From the NCBI GenBank assembly GCA_001510575.1, contig LNGK01000003.1, positions 983,755 through 1,047,754 on the forward strand: a stretch of 64,000 nucleotides of DNA, given 5' to 3'. The position numbers were made by a program, and so were the translations under genes. This DNA is from Knoxdaviesia capensis. Taxonomy: Eukaryota; Ascomycota; Sordariomycetes; Microascales; Gondwanamycetaceae. Position 1 is the stretch's first letter; each line of letters opens with the position of its first letter. Of this stretch, positions 10,406 to 22,200 are shown piece by piece. The notes under the pieces are model-generated. The model was given only the letters and a program-made list of their open reading frames with translations, made no database searches and was not told the DNA's origin.

Positions 10406-12039
10406 ATGGAGGAGGAGGGCGACAGAGGAACAACGAAACGGCGAGGCAAACGGGCAAAGCTGCCATGGCGGCCTGAAGCTGGTGCCAAAGCCTGGCTGTT
10501 GGCGCCAAAAAAGCTGCCAAACCACAAGGACCCCAATCCGGCCTTTCGAGCGAGCAGGCTGGTGCTTCCGTGAGACTCGTCTTCAGCAAACATGCAGATA
10601 GAAAAAAGAAATCAATTCTGATCCGAGTATAAGTCCTCGTATTTCCCCCAGAGAGAAGAAGTTATATGAAGGCGCGTGCCCGGCGACAGACAGTGGGCGC
10701 CTGTGACGCTGGGCATCGCGCGGGAAGCATCGCGATGGTGCATCTCACCGCTCATTTTTGTCGCTCTTCGGCATCATCGCCTTCGAGCGTCGTCTGTCGC
10801 CGCCGCCAACGGGACAGACAACAGACAGCAGGAAATCTGAAATAAAATACTCAGTGAGATGGTATGTGTCTCTATATACTATATGCACCACTAAGCTACA
10901 TGATACATTTTATCTTCTCCTTGTGGTATATGAAGAACTGTGATATCGTAACTTAGTGGTATAAAATCTCACGGCTGGGGTTCTTTGTCGGCAGTATCAA
11001 GAGTCCTGGGACACATAGATTAGGCATGCAGGGAGATAGGCAAACGCGAGTAAGGACGAGGGAGAGGGGAAGAGGGCCAGACGACCAAAGAAGACAGAAC
11101 ACAAAGAACATCGCAGAATATATCAAGACGTAAGAAGACACAGAGGTCAGAGGCGGAACTAATACATCTACGAGTTCGTGATCGCTTCTAAGTGAAAGGA
11201 GTCAGGCGATACGCCTCCTTCCACTCTAAGAGAGAGACGAGTCCAGGCAAGACCAAGTTACGGAAGGAACTACGCAAGAACAAAGAGGAGAAGGCATCAC
11301 GCAGGCAGGAACAGAACCAGTTGACGAGAGAAGGAAGGAAGAGAAAGCCCTAGAGCATCATCACCTCTTCTCGTCTCTTTCTCTCTCTCTCTCTCTTTCT
11401 CTCTCTCTTCCTCTCTCTCTTCTCTCTCGCTCTCTCGTCGGATTTCCACCTAACTGATCTTCCAAGCGTCCCTTTTTAATTGTCCACATCAAATAAAAAG
11501 GAACAGGAAAAGAAATAGGAACATGCCCCGAATTTTAAAAAATAGGACACACACACCCACCCGAGACGAGCCAGAAATAAAAAAGAAAATCACACGCGCG
11601 CGCCGCGGCGCACAATCAGTAACCTGCCAGGTTCGGCTCCCCGCCCAAAGCGCAGCGCCCATATAAACAAGCCCACTTCCCTTCCACCCCCCTCATCTCT
11701 GCGCGCCAGTCCGTCAGCCGTTTCTCCCTTCTCTTCTCTCTTTTTCTCTCCTCTTTTCGCTCTTCTTCCTCTCTTTCTCCTTCTTCTTCTTCTTCTCTCG
11801 ATTCCCTTCTCTCTTGATTCCTCTCTCTTCACATCATCATCCCAGATCCTCGCTTTCCATCGACGCCCATCTTCGATTCCATCCGGAAAAATCTGATAGC
11901 AAAAATCCCCCGGTTTTTTTCTGCTCGTTTTCAGAAATTCCCACTTCACACACCGTCTCATCTTCGCAGACCCTTCATCGTCAACTCCTCACTTGACCAC
12001 CCTCTTCCTTTCCCCTCGCCTCTTTGATCATCTTTCGCA

Positions 12040-13212
12040 ATGGCTCCCAAGAAGTCTGAGACTGCTGCTCCCGCTGCTGCGGCTGCCCCTGCCGCCACCA
12101 AGGCCAAGTCGTCGAGCCATGCTACCTACCAGGTGAGTTTTTTCTTTTTTCTGCGTTTTCGCCTGATGTTTTTCCCATCGCGCAAAATGAAGCTTTTCGG
12201 TTTGCTGTCGCGACACTTCGACAACCCGCATTCCGCGCTTCACACACGCGATGCTTTCTTTGTATCGGTCGCTAGGAGTTGTTCTTTCATTTACTGATAT
12301 TTATATTTTTTCTAGAACATGATCATCGATGCTATCACCGCTGTAAGTACCATCACTCTCCCATCGCCCACTCTGGCGCGCTGGGGTTTCCGCACTTTTT
12401 TTTGTCGCTTCTCATCCCACTTCCATCTGGTGTCTTCATCCACCACCACCCCTTCCCTCCTTCACCCTCCTGTCACTTCATTCACTGTCACTTATCCTCT
12501 TTCATATTCCATATTTGTCTTCGAACAATATATTGCCACTCGTGTCGTATACTAACATATCCTCCCCGACACAGCTCAAGGACCGCAACGGCTCCAGCCG
12601 CCAGTCCCTGAAGAAGTATGTGAAGGCCAACAACACTATCAACGTTGCCTCCGACAACATGTTCGACTCTCTGTTCAACAAGGCCCTGAAGGCCGGTGTT
12701 GAGAAGGGCATCTTCGAGCAGCCCAAGGGTATGTGCCATCCCATATCCCCTCCCCTGTGTCTTCATAGTATGACAACGTCACTAACACCTCTGCAGGCCC
12801 CTCCGGTGGAACCAAGCTGGCCAAGAAGTCTCTCCCCAAGCCCGTCGTCAAGAAGGAGAAGAAGCCTGTCGTCAAGAAGGCTGCTCCCAAGAAGGAGGCC
12901 AAGGAGAAGGCTGCCCCCAAGGAGAAGAAGGCTGCGCCCAAGAAGCCGGCTGCCGAGAAGAAGGAGGCCAAGAAGCCCGCCGCCGAGAAGAAGGAGCCGG
13001 CCAAGAAGGCGGCGCCGAAGAAGGACGCCAAGAAGCCGGCCGTGCTCGAGAAGAAGGCCACCACCAGCAAGGTCACCAAGCCGGCGAAGAAGGAGACCGC
13101 CAAGAAGCCCGCCGCCGCACCCAAGAAGGCTGCGGCCCCCAAGAAGCCTGCCGCCAAGAAGGAGGCTGCTCCCAAGAAGGAGGCCAAGAAGGAAGCTGCG
13201 CCGGCTTCGTAA
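12040..13212 (+). CDS. hH1: Linker histone H1
   Basis: Binds nucleosomes and linker DNA in the nucleus. Four exons: 12040-12132, 12316-12342, 12575-12728, 12797-13212. The introns have GTGAGT, GTAAGT and GTATGT donors, and frames join exactly. The start follows a CGCA ATG GC context. After an Ala/Lys-rich N-terminal tail of about 27 residues comes the winged-helix globular domain: SSHATYQ, NMIIDAITA, LKDRNGSSRQSLKKYV, then NMFDSLFNKALKAGVEKG and QPKGPSGGTKLAKK. The tail of about 140 residues is almost only Lys, Ala, Pro and Glu in KKPAA/KKEA-type repeats, typical of H1. Intron positions and the globular sequence match the filamentous-ascomycete single-copy H1. The tail's composition opens a long false reading frame on the opposite strand. 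Confidence 0.96.
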
Positions 13213-16200
13213 GTCGCCAAACCATGACAACGAATACTGACTGGTGAAGCCGACGGTGAACAGAGCCCTTGTTGAGATATGCCCTTCTCACATCCATCCA
13301 CAACCACAACCATCTCATGTCTTCTGTTTCTCTCTATACACACTTCCACATCGGGTGTGTCTCTTTATTTTCGACAAGTGGCTCTGGTTCTTCCGCTCTT
13401 CACCCGCCGGTTCTTAACGGCTTATTTCTCTTTTACGACGCCCCTTCGATTCTTGTGTCAGCGTGTTCTATTTCAATGGAGGGGTTTGGGACTATTATTT
13501 TAACTTGGTCATGACAAAGTTCGCGATAGCTTTTTTCTTCAGTGTTTTGCTTTTTCTCCTTGGGAAGGGTGGACGGGGTAGGACGGGTCCTTTTTTGTGT
13601 TTTCGACTCCTTTGTTTTTTTTTTTTGTACTTGGCCAGTCGGTCCCGGCGCTCGACCTCCACGCAGAGGAAACTGTCAAGGCCACCACTGTTGGTCTTTC
13701 GAGTATGGATTACTCGTGTCGCGGGGGGTTCATGTGCGAGCGCGGGACATCTGGTCGCTGTGATCCTTTTTTTTTCTTGGCTGTGGGATTTTCCCCGTGT
13801 TGGCTGCTGCTCTCGCACCTCGTTTCTGCTGTATTTGTTTTGCTCTTGTGTTTTTCTCCCCCGCTGGTGCAGGCGGGTTGGTGGGCAGAGGCGGCGGACA
13901 TCGGGGGGTGGAGGCAGGGGACGGGAATGGCGGTAGCCAAAAGGCGTTTGAGGCGTCTTTGAGTGGTTTCTTTGATATTCCAACATTGCTTGTTCTGAAT
14001 GTTGTCGTTGTTTGAGCGAGTGCGGCCAGTGACTGTTTGTGTCTATGTATGTATTTCTGGAATAGTTAAGGTGTATTGTATCTATATACTGCATGGCTAC
14101 GAGTGTGCGCGCAACGTGTGAAGGGGTCCCGTGAGCGGTCCGTTCGTTTTGGTGACGCGGTGGAGTGTGAAACTAGAGAATGTGGGTGACGTGGTGCATA
14201 TGGGCGAGTTACCACATGAGCTAGCAGTTGTAAATAGTATTGGCGAGTTACCACATGAGCTACCAGCTTGCAAATAATGCGTGAGGGCTGTGACGACTTT
14301 TTTTTTTCTTTTTTTCGCTTTCTACGGAGGGAAATCCGGGAGGCTGGGGACGATAGACCGAGCGAAAAAGTGCGATGCTGGCCAGGTGGAGGGGAGGGCG
14401 GGTTCGGCGGTGTGTGTGAGAGTCCTTCGCTTGAAGAACAGGCAACAACAAAAAAAAAAAAAAAAAAAGAGGAGGACGAAGAAAAAAACATAGGAAGGAG
14501 AATAAAATTAGATGGAAGAATAAAAATTAAGAAATGAAGAAGAAAAAGGGGGAGAAGAGAGGACCTGGAAAAGTGAGGTGACTTGGTGATTTTCAACGGG
14601 GAAAAGCGACGAAACGAGCGGTATCGCGAAGGGGGGGGAAACCAGCAGCACACACGTGTTTTCTCCAGACTGACTGGAGGTTTTGTTTACATTGATCCCA
14701 GTTGGTGTAGCTGGGTCTGGTGGGGAGGGGAAGGGGGGGGGGAAGGTTAATCGATAAACCCAAGTGCACAAGCCGGACGGACAGGGGGGGTGTTGTTACG
14801 GAGGGGGGGCGAGGGGGGCGGGCGAACGTGGGTTTTTTGTGTGCTTATCAGGAGGAGAGCCATGTGAGCGGGAAAGCTTGCAGAGAAAGCAAGGTGGGAT
14901 TTTCTGGAGGCTTGGGCTAGAGCAAGAGGGACGAAGGATTGGCGGCAGCGAGAGTAAAGAGAAGAAGAGCTTGGAGGGGGGGGAGAGAGGGTGTGGGTGT
15001 GGGTGTGGGTGGCGGGACTTTGATAAGGTGCCGCTTTCTTCGCTTCTACGCTTCTGGGCTGGTGTGTGTGCGTGTGTGTGTGTGGGTGGGGAGAGAGAAG
15101 AGTCTTTGGTTCCTAGCTGGGCTAACGACAAACCAGAGGATAAGGCCAACTTGGGCGAGTCGATGAACTGGGGAAGTGGGTGAGTGGGTGAGGATGCAGG
15201 ATGTGCTGGCTGGCTGGCTGGCTGGGTGGGTGCTCCCTTTTCCCCGTGAGTGGTGAGAGGTTCTGGCTCTGCTGTGTTTGCTGTGTTTGCTGGAGAGGCA
15301 GGTTGGTCTATACTGGTGGGTGATATCGGCTTGCCTTTCTTCGGTGGTCTCTTACAGACCAGTTTGCTTCTGGGGGTTGTGTGCTTTGTGGTTCTTTCAG
15401 TGAGGCGTGAATCGGAGACTCTGCCTTGACCCGCAATTATCACGCCGATACACATAGCAGACGGTGTAAGGCGAGATAGCAGCGCATATACACACTCGAG
15501 GTCTTCCCTTCTGGCCTGCCATCTATGGACTTATATCTATGGCGAGACGGCACATTTGCTCAAAGTCCAGACAGCACCGCACGCGCCGGTCTCGGTACAT
15601 AGATAGAAAATCACTCTCTCTCCCACCTGCAAGTGTGTGTGCGACGTGGCGGGGGTCTCTCTGGGTGCTTTGCTTTGCTGGCTGGCTGGGCCTGTCACGG
15701 CTGATGCGAGCGGCACGGCTCTCTCGGAGGCCCAAGGGGGGGATGGAGAACCAAACAAGTCAGAGACGAGACCCCGGAACAGAGCAGGTTCGGGGTGTGT
15801 TTGTTTGGTGGGATCTGGGAAGAAAGGAAAGTTGAGTTGCGGGTATACCAGACACGCGGACCTGGCGTTCCCTCTTTCTCTCCTCGCCACAGTACAGTGC
15901 AGGACAGCACAAGCCGGCCTACGACATGATGGTTCTCCAGTCGCTTGAGCTGGCTTCGAGTGTGGCGTTGGCTGGAGCTTCCTTCCTAACTGCAGAGTGG
16001 ATTGCACAAGCATGTGGCGGGTGTTTCTTTCCGGAACCATCGCGGGTGTCGGCCGCCGTGGTAGCGAAAGACAGACTGGCTCGCCTCACTCACTCGTATC
16101 TACAAGACACCTCACGGTTACACAGCATGCACAACCGTGCACTGGCGATCCCGGTCGCTCTCGGCCGAACCAGAGCCTCCCTCGCCCACTCGCTGACTCA

Positions 16201-16740
16201 CTCTGACCTGGCTCACTCGCCCAGTCTCCCCTCACCAGCCGGCCACCGTCAACCGGCAACACAACCAAGCCCAGTCCCTAAGGAGCTTCGTACCGGAAGT
16301 CCGTCCCCCGGCTATCATCGGTCGGGCCAGCATGGGGATGTCTCTTTCCCACGTTGCACACACGGAAGGCTCGTTGTCGGCGGGTACGTACCTTCCCTCG
16401 CCCCGGCGACCACCGCGGCAGCTGCGACGCTGTTTGACTGCAGCTTCCCGGCCGGCGACGGCCCATGTGATGATTTACCCCTGTGTTTGAAGGGTCTGCA
16501 TGTGTACGGAAGGCGCTGGTCACGGGTTGGCTTGGCTCCTTGTCTGGCCGCTGTTAAATATGTGCCGGTGCCGCGTTTGTCGTGGTCTCGGGGTCTTGCA
16601 AACACTTCCAAACATACTCCTTCACCAACAGAACCAAAACATCAAACATCACACAGTTACCACAGTCAAGGTCTCCTCACATCCATTAACCCACAATTAC
16701 AAACACCCACTATCCACCCGAAAACCCCGACCCACACACC
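13213..16740. other. 3.5-kb intergenic region downstream of histone H1
   Basis: No gene is supported. The first part is probably H1 3' UTR. It holds poly-T and poly-A tracts (13610-13630, 14450-14470), G-rich stretches (14730-14830), GTGTGG repeats (14990-15010), a (GCTG)n run near 15205-15225 and a diverged 36-bp tandem at 14203. An ATG-initiated 272-codon frame at 15926-16744 has no recognisable domain and overlaps the likely promoter of the next gene, so it was not called. Confidence 0.45.
14203..14277. repeat. Diverged 36-bp direct tandem repeat
   Basis: Two copies share GGCGAGTTACCACATGAGCTA, followed by a diverged CAG-TTG-AAATA tail (about 14203-14238 and 14242-14277). They differ at a few bases. 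Confidence 0.8.
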
Positions 16741-17034
16741 ATGAAGCCCGTCGCCACCTTCACGGCCCTCGTTGTGCTGGCCGCCTCGGCCACCGCCGCC
16801 CCACACGTCGTCCCGCGCGGCACCACGGCCGCCGCCAGCCCCGCCACCGGCTCCGGGCAGCCGGCCGCAGCGCCCAGCGACGACGGCTACGCGTCGTACG
16901 GCGAGTACACGCCCGTGGCGTACCTCTCGTACGGCGAGTACCAGCCTCCCCCCGAGGGCTACACCACCTACGGGAGCTACCAGGACAAGTCGGCGTCGTT
17001 TGCCGCGCGCGTGAAGCGCGTGCTGTGGGGATAG
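16741..17034 (+). CDS. Small secreted Tyr/Gly-repeat protein
   Basis: A 97-residue product. MKPVATFTALVVLAASATAA is a clear signal peptide with likely cleavage after TAA; the remaining chain is about 77 residues. After an Ala/Thr/Ser/Pro segment come three imperfect repeats: GYASYGEYTP, YLSYGEYQPP and GYTTYGSYQDK. There are no Cys residues. The C-terminal segment ARVKRVLWG carries a KR dibasic site. The ATG context CACACACC ATG fits highly expressed fungal genes. A GTATGT donor starts right after the TAG stop. Tyr/Gly-repeat secreted proteins occur in many filamentous fungi without a settled role; wall association or an effector-like role are both possible. Function unknown. Confidence 0.75.
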   Translation: MKPVATFTALVVLAASATAAPHVVPRGTTAAASPATGSGQPAAAPSDDGYASYGEYTPVAYLSYGEYQPPPEGYTTYGSYQDKSASFAARVKRVLWG

Positions 17035-17109
17035 GTATGTGTTGTATGCAGGGTGTCTTTCCGGGCTGTGTTTGCCTGACCGGCGGGCTCTAACTCTTCC
17101 TAATTCTAG
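17035..17109 (+). other. Putative 3'-UTR intron starting directly after the stop codon
   Basis: GTATGT at 17035 abuts the TAG stop (17032-17034). A CTAAC branch-site motif near 17091 and TAG acceptor at 17107-17109 complete a 75-nt intron of the size and signals used elsewhere in the window. Splicing would leave the protein unchanged. Confidence 0.55.
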
Positions 17110-17399
17110 AACGAGTCTCTTCCAAGTTTCTGCCCTCTCGATCTCTCGATCTCTCGACTATCACTACACTAGCCCTTCACTGCATGTGCATTATTGGACA
17201 GGGTTTATGGCAACAACGTTTATATATATCGCCGGAGGTATCATGGAACAGACTCAGACTATGGAATTAAACCAGATTACACCAACACCCTCCTGTCAGC
17301 CAGACCAGTCATAGTTAGGTTAGATGACTTTGTGGGCCACCGAACCACTTCACGTCGCCGGACCCAAATAAACAATATTCTCGCTCACTATAACTCGCT

Positions 17400-19249
17400 C
17401 TAAACACTCTTCCACACTCTCTTCCACAGCGGCTGCTTCTCCAGCGCCTGCTCCGGCACCTCCCGCGCCGCATCGACGTCCTTGCGCCGCCCCGACTGCA
17501 GGTCAATCTCGTCCAGCCGCCAGTACGTAGTCTTGAAGAAGAACTTGTAGCCAAAGTAGATCGCCGGGAACAGCACCAGCAGGATATACGCATCGACAAA
17601 GCTGCCCGCCTGGAACGGGCTCAGCGTGGTCCAGCCCTGCACAACCGCCAGGAACACGTTGGCGCCGAGCCCAAAGTACGCGTTGTACGGGTACCACAGC
17701 GACTTGAACGGCAGCTCGTCGGCCGAGTGGCCCTGTGCGGCCCACGCACGCCGGAAGCGGATGTGCACGAACGAGATGGCGCCCCACACCAGGAACGTCG
17801 ACACGCCGCTCAGATTCACGATGTAGCCGTAGGCGGTGCCGGCGCCGGTGCTGAGGTTCATCATCGACAGCGCGCCGAACAGGTTCGTGAACACAATGGC
17901 GTACACCGGCACGCCGCGGCGGTTGGTCCTGCCCAGGAAGCGCGGCGCCTTGCCGTCCTGCGCCATGAACAGGATCGTGCGCGAGCCGATGTAGATCGAG
18001 CTGTTGATGGCCGACAGGCACGTGACGAAGATGAAGGCGTTGATCAGGTGCACGCCGCCGGCCCAGCCGGCGTTCTGGATGGCGACGGTCATGGGCGACT
18101 TGAGCGCGCGCGCCGACCCGGAGACGAGGCCGTCGGCGTTGTACGGGCAGGTGATGCCGAAGAAGACGGCGGAGCCGAGGTAGACGAACAGGATGCGCGC
18201 GAACACCTGGCGCACGGCCAGCGGGACGGCGGCGGCGGGGTTGCGGGTCTCGGTGGCGGCGACGGCCACGGACTCGACGCCGGCGTAGAAGGTCGAGCAG
18301 AACACGAACACGGTGGCGACGCCGCGGAAGCCGGCGGCGAAGGCGCCCGGGTCGTGCCAGTAGCGGAAGCCGATGGCGTCGGGGCGCCCGGCCACGCCGC
18401 CCGACACGTACACGATGGAGAAGACGAAGTAGGCCACCAGGCCGAGCAGCTTGACCAGCGCCAGCCAAAACTCGGCCTCGCCGAAGGTCTCGACGCCGAG
18501 GAGTTGGAAGCCGAGGAAGGCGAACTGGGGGGGTTAGTCTTAGGTGTCACATAGCGGGTGTTCTTGGGGGGCAAAGAAAGAGACCAACGAAAAAACAAAA
18601 AAAAAAAACAAAACAAAAGCAAAACAAAAAACAAAGAAAGAAAGAAGAAAACCCCAAAACTCACCCAGAACAGCAGAAAGTACCCCCACGTCGGCACTTT
18701 ATCGCTCCAGAACGAGAAGATGCTGCTGATGACGTTGTACTCGTTGGCCAGCACGGCGAACCAGATGATGAAGTAGTTCCAGCCGACCGCCACGCCAAAC
18801 GCCTTGTCGACGAAGCGGTCGGCGAGCCCCGTGAAGGCGCCGCCGCTGGGGTACAGCGTGGTGAGTTCGCCGAGGGACTGCATGATGCTGTGTGCACGGG
18901 TCGCGTCAGCCATGTCCACCACCGTCTCTCGCCACACACGGCGGGCGGGCAGACACCGCCCCTGCCAGCCGGCCACGGACGAGGGGGGGGCTTACCTGAA
19001 GGCGATGATGCCGATGACGCCGAAGCCGATCAGCAGGGCCGCCGGGCCACCGTTGGCCAGCGCCCCGCCGGAGCCCACCAGCAGCCCGGGCCCGATGATG
19101 CCGGCCAGCGCCATCATGCTGAGGTGGCGGGTCTTGAGGCCGCGCTTGACGCCGCTGTGCGGGTCGATGGCCTGGAAGTCGGAGTCGTCGGAGTCGGAGG
19201 CCGACGATGCCGGGCGGGAGGTGACGATGCCGGATTTAGGGTCGGCCAT
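17400..19249 (-). CDS. Amino acid permease (APC superfamily, fungal YAT type)
   Basis: A proton-coupled plasma-membrane amino acid importer of 533 residues with about 12 helices. Three exons read on the minus strand: 19249-18996, 18887-18665, 18524-17400. The joins are exact (GTAAG and GTGAG donors, CAG acceptors). The first exon holds an acidic cytosolic N terminus and the family motif KTRHLSMMALAGIIGPGLLV-type sequence with GSGGALANGGPAALL. After the join, MQSLGELTTLYPSGGAF and VGWNY follow. The last exon carries VAVAATETRNPAAAVP and SSIYIGSRTILFMAQDG, both diagnostic of yeast amino acid transporters. The C-terminal tail (after YWRLDEIDL) is cytosolic. Substrate cannot be assigned; it resembles Agp2/dicarboxylic amino acid permease relatives more than Gap1. 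It converges with the small secreted protein gene. A (GA)n-rich tract just upstream lies in its probable leader. Confidence 0.93.
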
Positions 19250-22200
19250 TTTGGCTTTTGGTTTTCTTTTTTTTTTTTTTTTTGGTGGGCGGGGGGACGT
19301 CGGGGTGCCGGAGGTGGGAGAACTGGGCGGTGGGAGAAATGACCGGTGTGATAAGAGAGAGAGGGAGAGGGAGAGGGAGAGATAGAGAGAGGGAGAGGGA
19401 GAGATATGCGTGTGTTCGTCTGTGTATTTGTGTCCCAATGCTAAGAGACAGGAAGTCTGGACAGGAGAGAAAAGCAGTCTCCCATCGGCCCAGGCACAGG
19501 TGTCACAAGCAAATGCAGAGGTACCAGACAACCACAGGGAAAACAGCAGCAGCCGTGTCTTATATACCTCACGCGCCGGCCCCCGCCCCCAGCTCCGTGG
19601 GATGTCTTTGGTAATAGAAACCAGGCAAAGCCGGCCACAACACGCTCGACATCACACCGGCCAGGACATCTCCGGGGCAGAGCTAGTAGGATTGCAGCAT
19701 AGAGGCAAACCAGGAGTTACATTACTTTGTCGCTTGCCGGGGTATCGATACTGGGCGGTGAGAATGATGTCAAAGAGCTGAAATTGTGGTGATCTCTGCA
19801 GGTCTGGCCGGGCGCGGGCTGTAGAGTTTTGGCGGGCGAGGCAAGGCAAGAAACAGTAAAAATTGCGCTGGTGGCGGTGATTTTGGTGGCAGATTGCGCC
19901 ATTGTGCGCTGTGGTTGCGATGGTTTGAGAGGCCAGGTATTCCAGTTTTTGTGGGTATGTGTTGCATCTCGATATAGTGTGTGCTGTACTGTATACTCCT
20001 GGGTGGCCTCCGTTTGGGTCGGCGAGGGCGGGTCAGATAAGATTTTAGGAGCCGCGGTGGATGTGCGGGTGCTGGGTGGTGGTGGTGCTGGCTCCGGTGG
20101 AACTCCGAGGGCCGGTGCCGGGGGACAAACAGTTCCAAGCAAATATCACGAAAGGGCTACACGGGGACTGTGAAGTGGCAGGCTGTCAGAAGAAGTGGGT
20201 GTTGGAACTCCGGCAAACACGATAACGTCGGGAAAGCACCCTCCCGCACGCCCAGTCGGTCTCCACTTGGCGGCCGGCTCCGGGACCGGGGGGGCGGCAT
20301 AGCGGAGAGCCGGTGGAAGTGGATGTCGACGTGGATTTTGTGTGTGGTGTGGGTGGGTGTGTCTTGGTTGGGACTGGCTCTAGGGTTCTTGCTTGGGTTG
20401 TGGTTGTACTGCGGGCGGCTACATACGGATAGGGAGAGGTGTGTCTGTTGGAGTTGGTGCTGCAGGGCCCGTGAGCTGGAGATGTGCCTGCCTTGAAGAG
20501 GCTAGACCTTCCCCCCCGCGAGAACCAGCCAGGGTGAGGACCGGAAGAGAGGAATTACATAACCGGTGAGATCCCAGCAGGACGATTGTTGCTTCCCTCT
20601 AGCAGTTTATGGCCGTAGCTGGTGATCGCACAGGTCATGTGGATGGATAGTCGACAGACAAATCGTCAAGGGAGGCCAGGCTGTCCCATGACCACCACTT
20701 GTTGCCATTGTTGGGCGTATGTCAATGCACAAGTTAAGGCCACCCTCCGATGTCTCCTTCCCTGGAGGCAAGGGAAAGAAAGTCCCTGGTCGGACAGAGA
20801 AAGATGTGGCGCTGGTGCCTGCCACATATCGGCGGTGTATTCCCAGCGCCGCCGCCGCCGCCTCCGTGATACATTCTACGTTTGTCGACCGTGGTATCGC
20901 TAGAGCGGGGTTTGCATATGACAGCAAACGGAGGAATGCATCTAACCGTAGCGATGCATTGCTGGACACTGGTATTTTCCGCATTTAACCCTATATTTGC
21001 GGGAGAGTGAGACAGTAGCAGTCACAGCAGTTGACGGAAGAAGAGAGCTAAAGGGAGAAAAAATGAAAATAAAAATAAAGAAGAAGAAGAAGAAAAGAGA
21101 AAGACAGACAGGCGGAAATGCTCCGATTCTTGCTTGCTGGCAGTCTGTCGTCATCACCAGGTGAAAGGTCCCGCCTTTCTGCGAGCGACCTGCGCTGTTC
21201 TGTGGCTCGGGACGCACATACGTGAGTAAACGAGGGTTTTCGGGCTCGTTCCTCATCCTTGCTTGCTTCTGGTACGCACACCCGAAAGACGGACTGAGTT
21301 CCCCCCCTCCTCCTCCATACTCGACCACAGGGAAATCACTCACTCAGTCACCCCTCTCCTTGCGGACCTTGGCCGTCTGTTTTTGCGTGTCCGCTTCGAT
21401 CTGCCAGTGCTGGTGATCGCGATCTCCGTCCATCCTCCCGGCGATCATCGCATCTTCAGCTCGTTTGTTCGGTCTCTTTCCCCGTTGACGCGTGAACGAG
21501 GGTCTACGAGTCCATATATACAGTACTGTACAGTACACTGGTCCTCGTGCCTGTGGCTGGCCTCCTTGTTCGCCGCTGCTGCACCAGAGTCTTGGCCTCT
21601 TCAGTCCTGGGTCTGGGTGAGTCGGTCCCCAGTTTTCACCGTGGCATCACCATCCCTGGTTCCTTTTCTTTTCCGTTTCGCCCGCTGTCCACTTGTCAGC
21701 CGTCACTGTTCCTGGCCCTGGCCTGACTACCGAAAGTCATCTGGTGTTTTGTCTCCCGGCTGCGTCGGGGTCGGTAGATCTCTCTTCCTTGTTCCCTCAA
21801 AGCGCTGTCCGCGATCTTGCGTGAACCTGGCCTCACTTCCTGTCCATAATCCCTCCTCCTCTTTACACCCGTGACTCAGTCACCAGAAACTCCCAGGAAC
21901 AAGAGGGCGATACTGTCCATTTCCTCTTCCACTCCTGTCCCAATCCCGTTTTGGCTACGTCGCCCACCTGCGTCCTTGGCAGCGCATCACCATTCTCTTT
22001 TGAGCACTGCCGCGCCGCCTATCCCACCAACGGAAATTGCCCACCGCTTTTGTCGGCTTTCTGCCGCCTAGCAAGGAGCCTGCAAAACGCACAGTTCAGA
22101 GACCCTTCTGCTGGTCCCTCCTCCTCCTCCTCCTCCTCCTCTCTCTGGCATTCTCGTCCAATCTCAATTTCTCGTATCGTCTCCCGCGCTGTTTCCCGCA

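Larger units (their letters stand above)
5564..12039. other. 6.5-kb gene-poor region upstream of histone H1
   Basis: No gene could be supported. Several long open frames exist (minus 6021-6833, plus 7478-8287, minus 9183-10589) but they lack family motifs and track skewed base composition. The region has many simple repeats: (TG)n at 6305-6324, a 13-bp tandem at 7048-7073, T-rich tracts at 8310-8400 with an ATTTT array, a 19-G run at 10387 and long CT-rich tracts at 11360-11440 and 11710-11830. The last kilobase, pyrimidine-rich and ending near ATG 12040, is probably the promoter and leader of histone H1. Confidence 0.5.

Noticed and set aside
9183..10589. 468-codon minus-strand frame as a gene
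   Set aside because: No motif, low-complexity poly-Pro from the G run, abundant Arg/Ser/Phe in skewed sequence, no good start context. Kept only as a finding on the gene-poor block.
15926..16744. 272-codon ATG frame upstream of the small secreted protein
   Set aside because: No recognisable domain or signal beyond composition, and it runs into the promoter and start codon of the next gene.
17727..18554. 275-codon plus-strand frame across the permease
   Set aside because: Antisense shadow of GC-rich third positions; the permease on minus has all motifs and exact splice joins.
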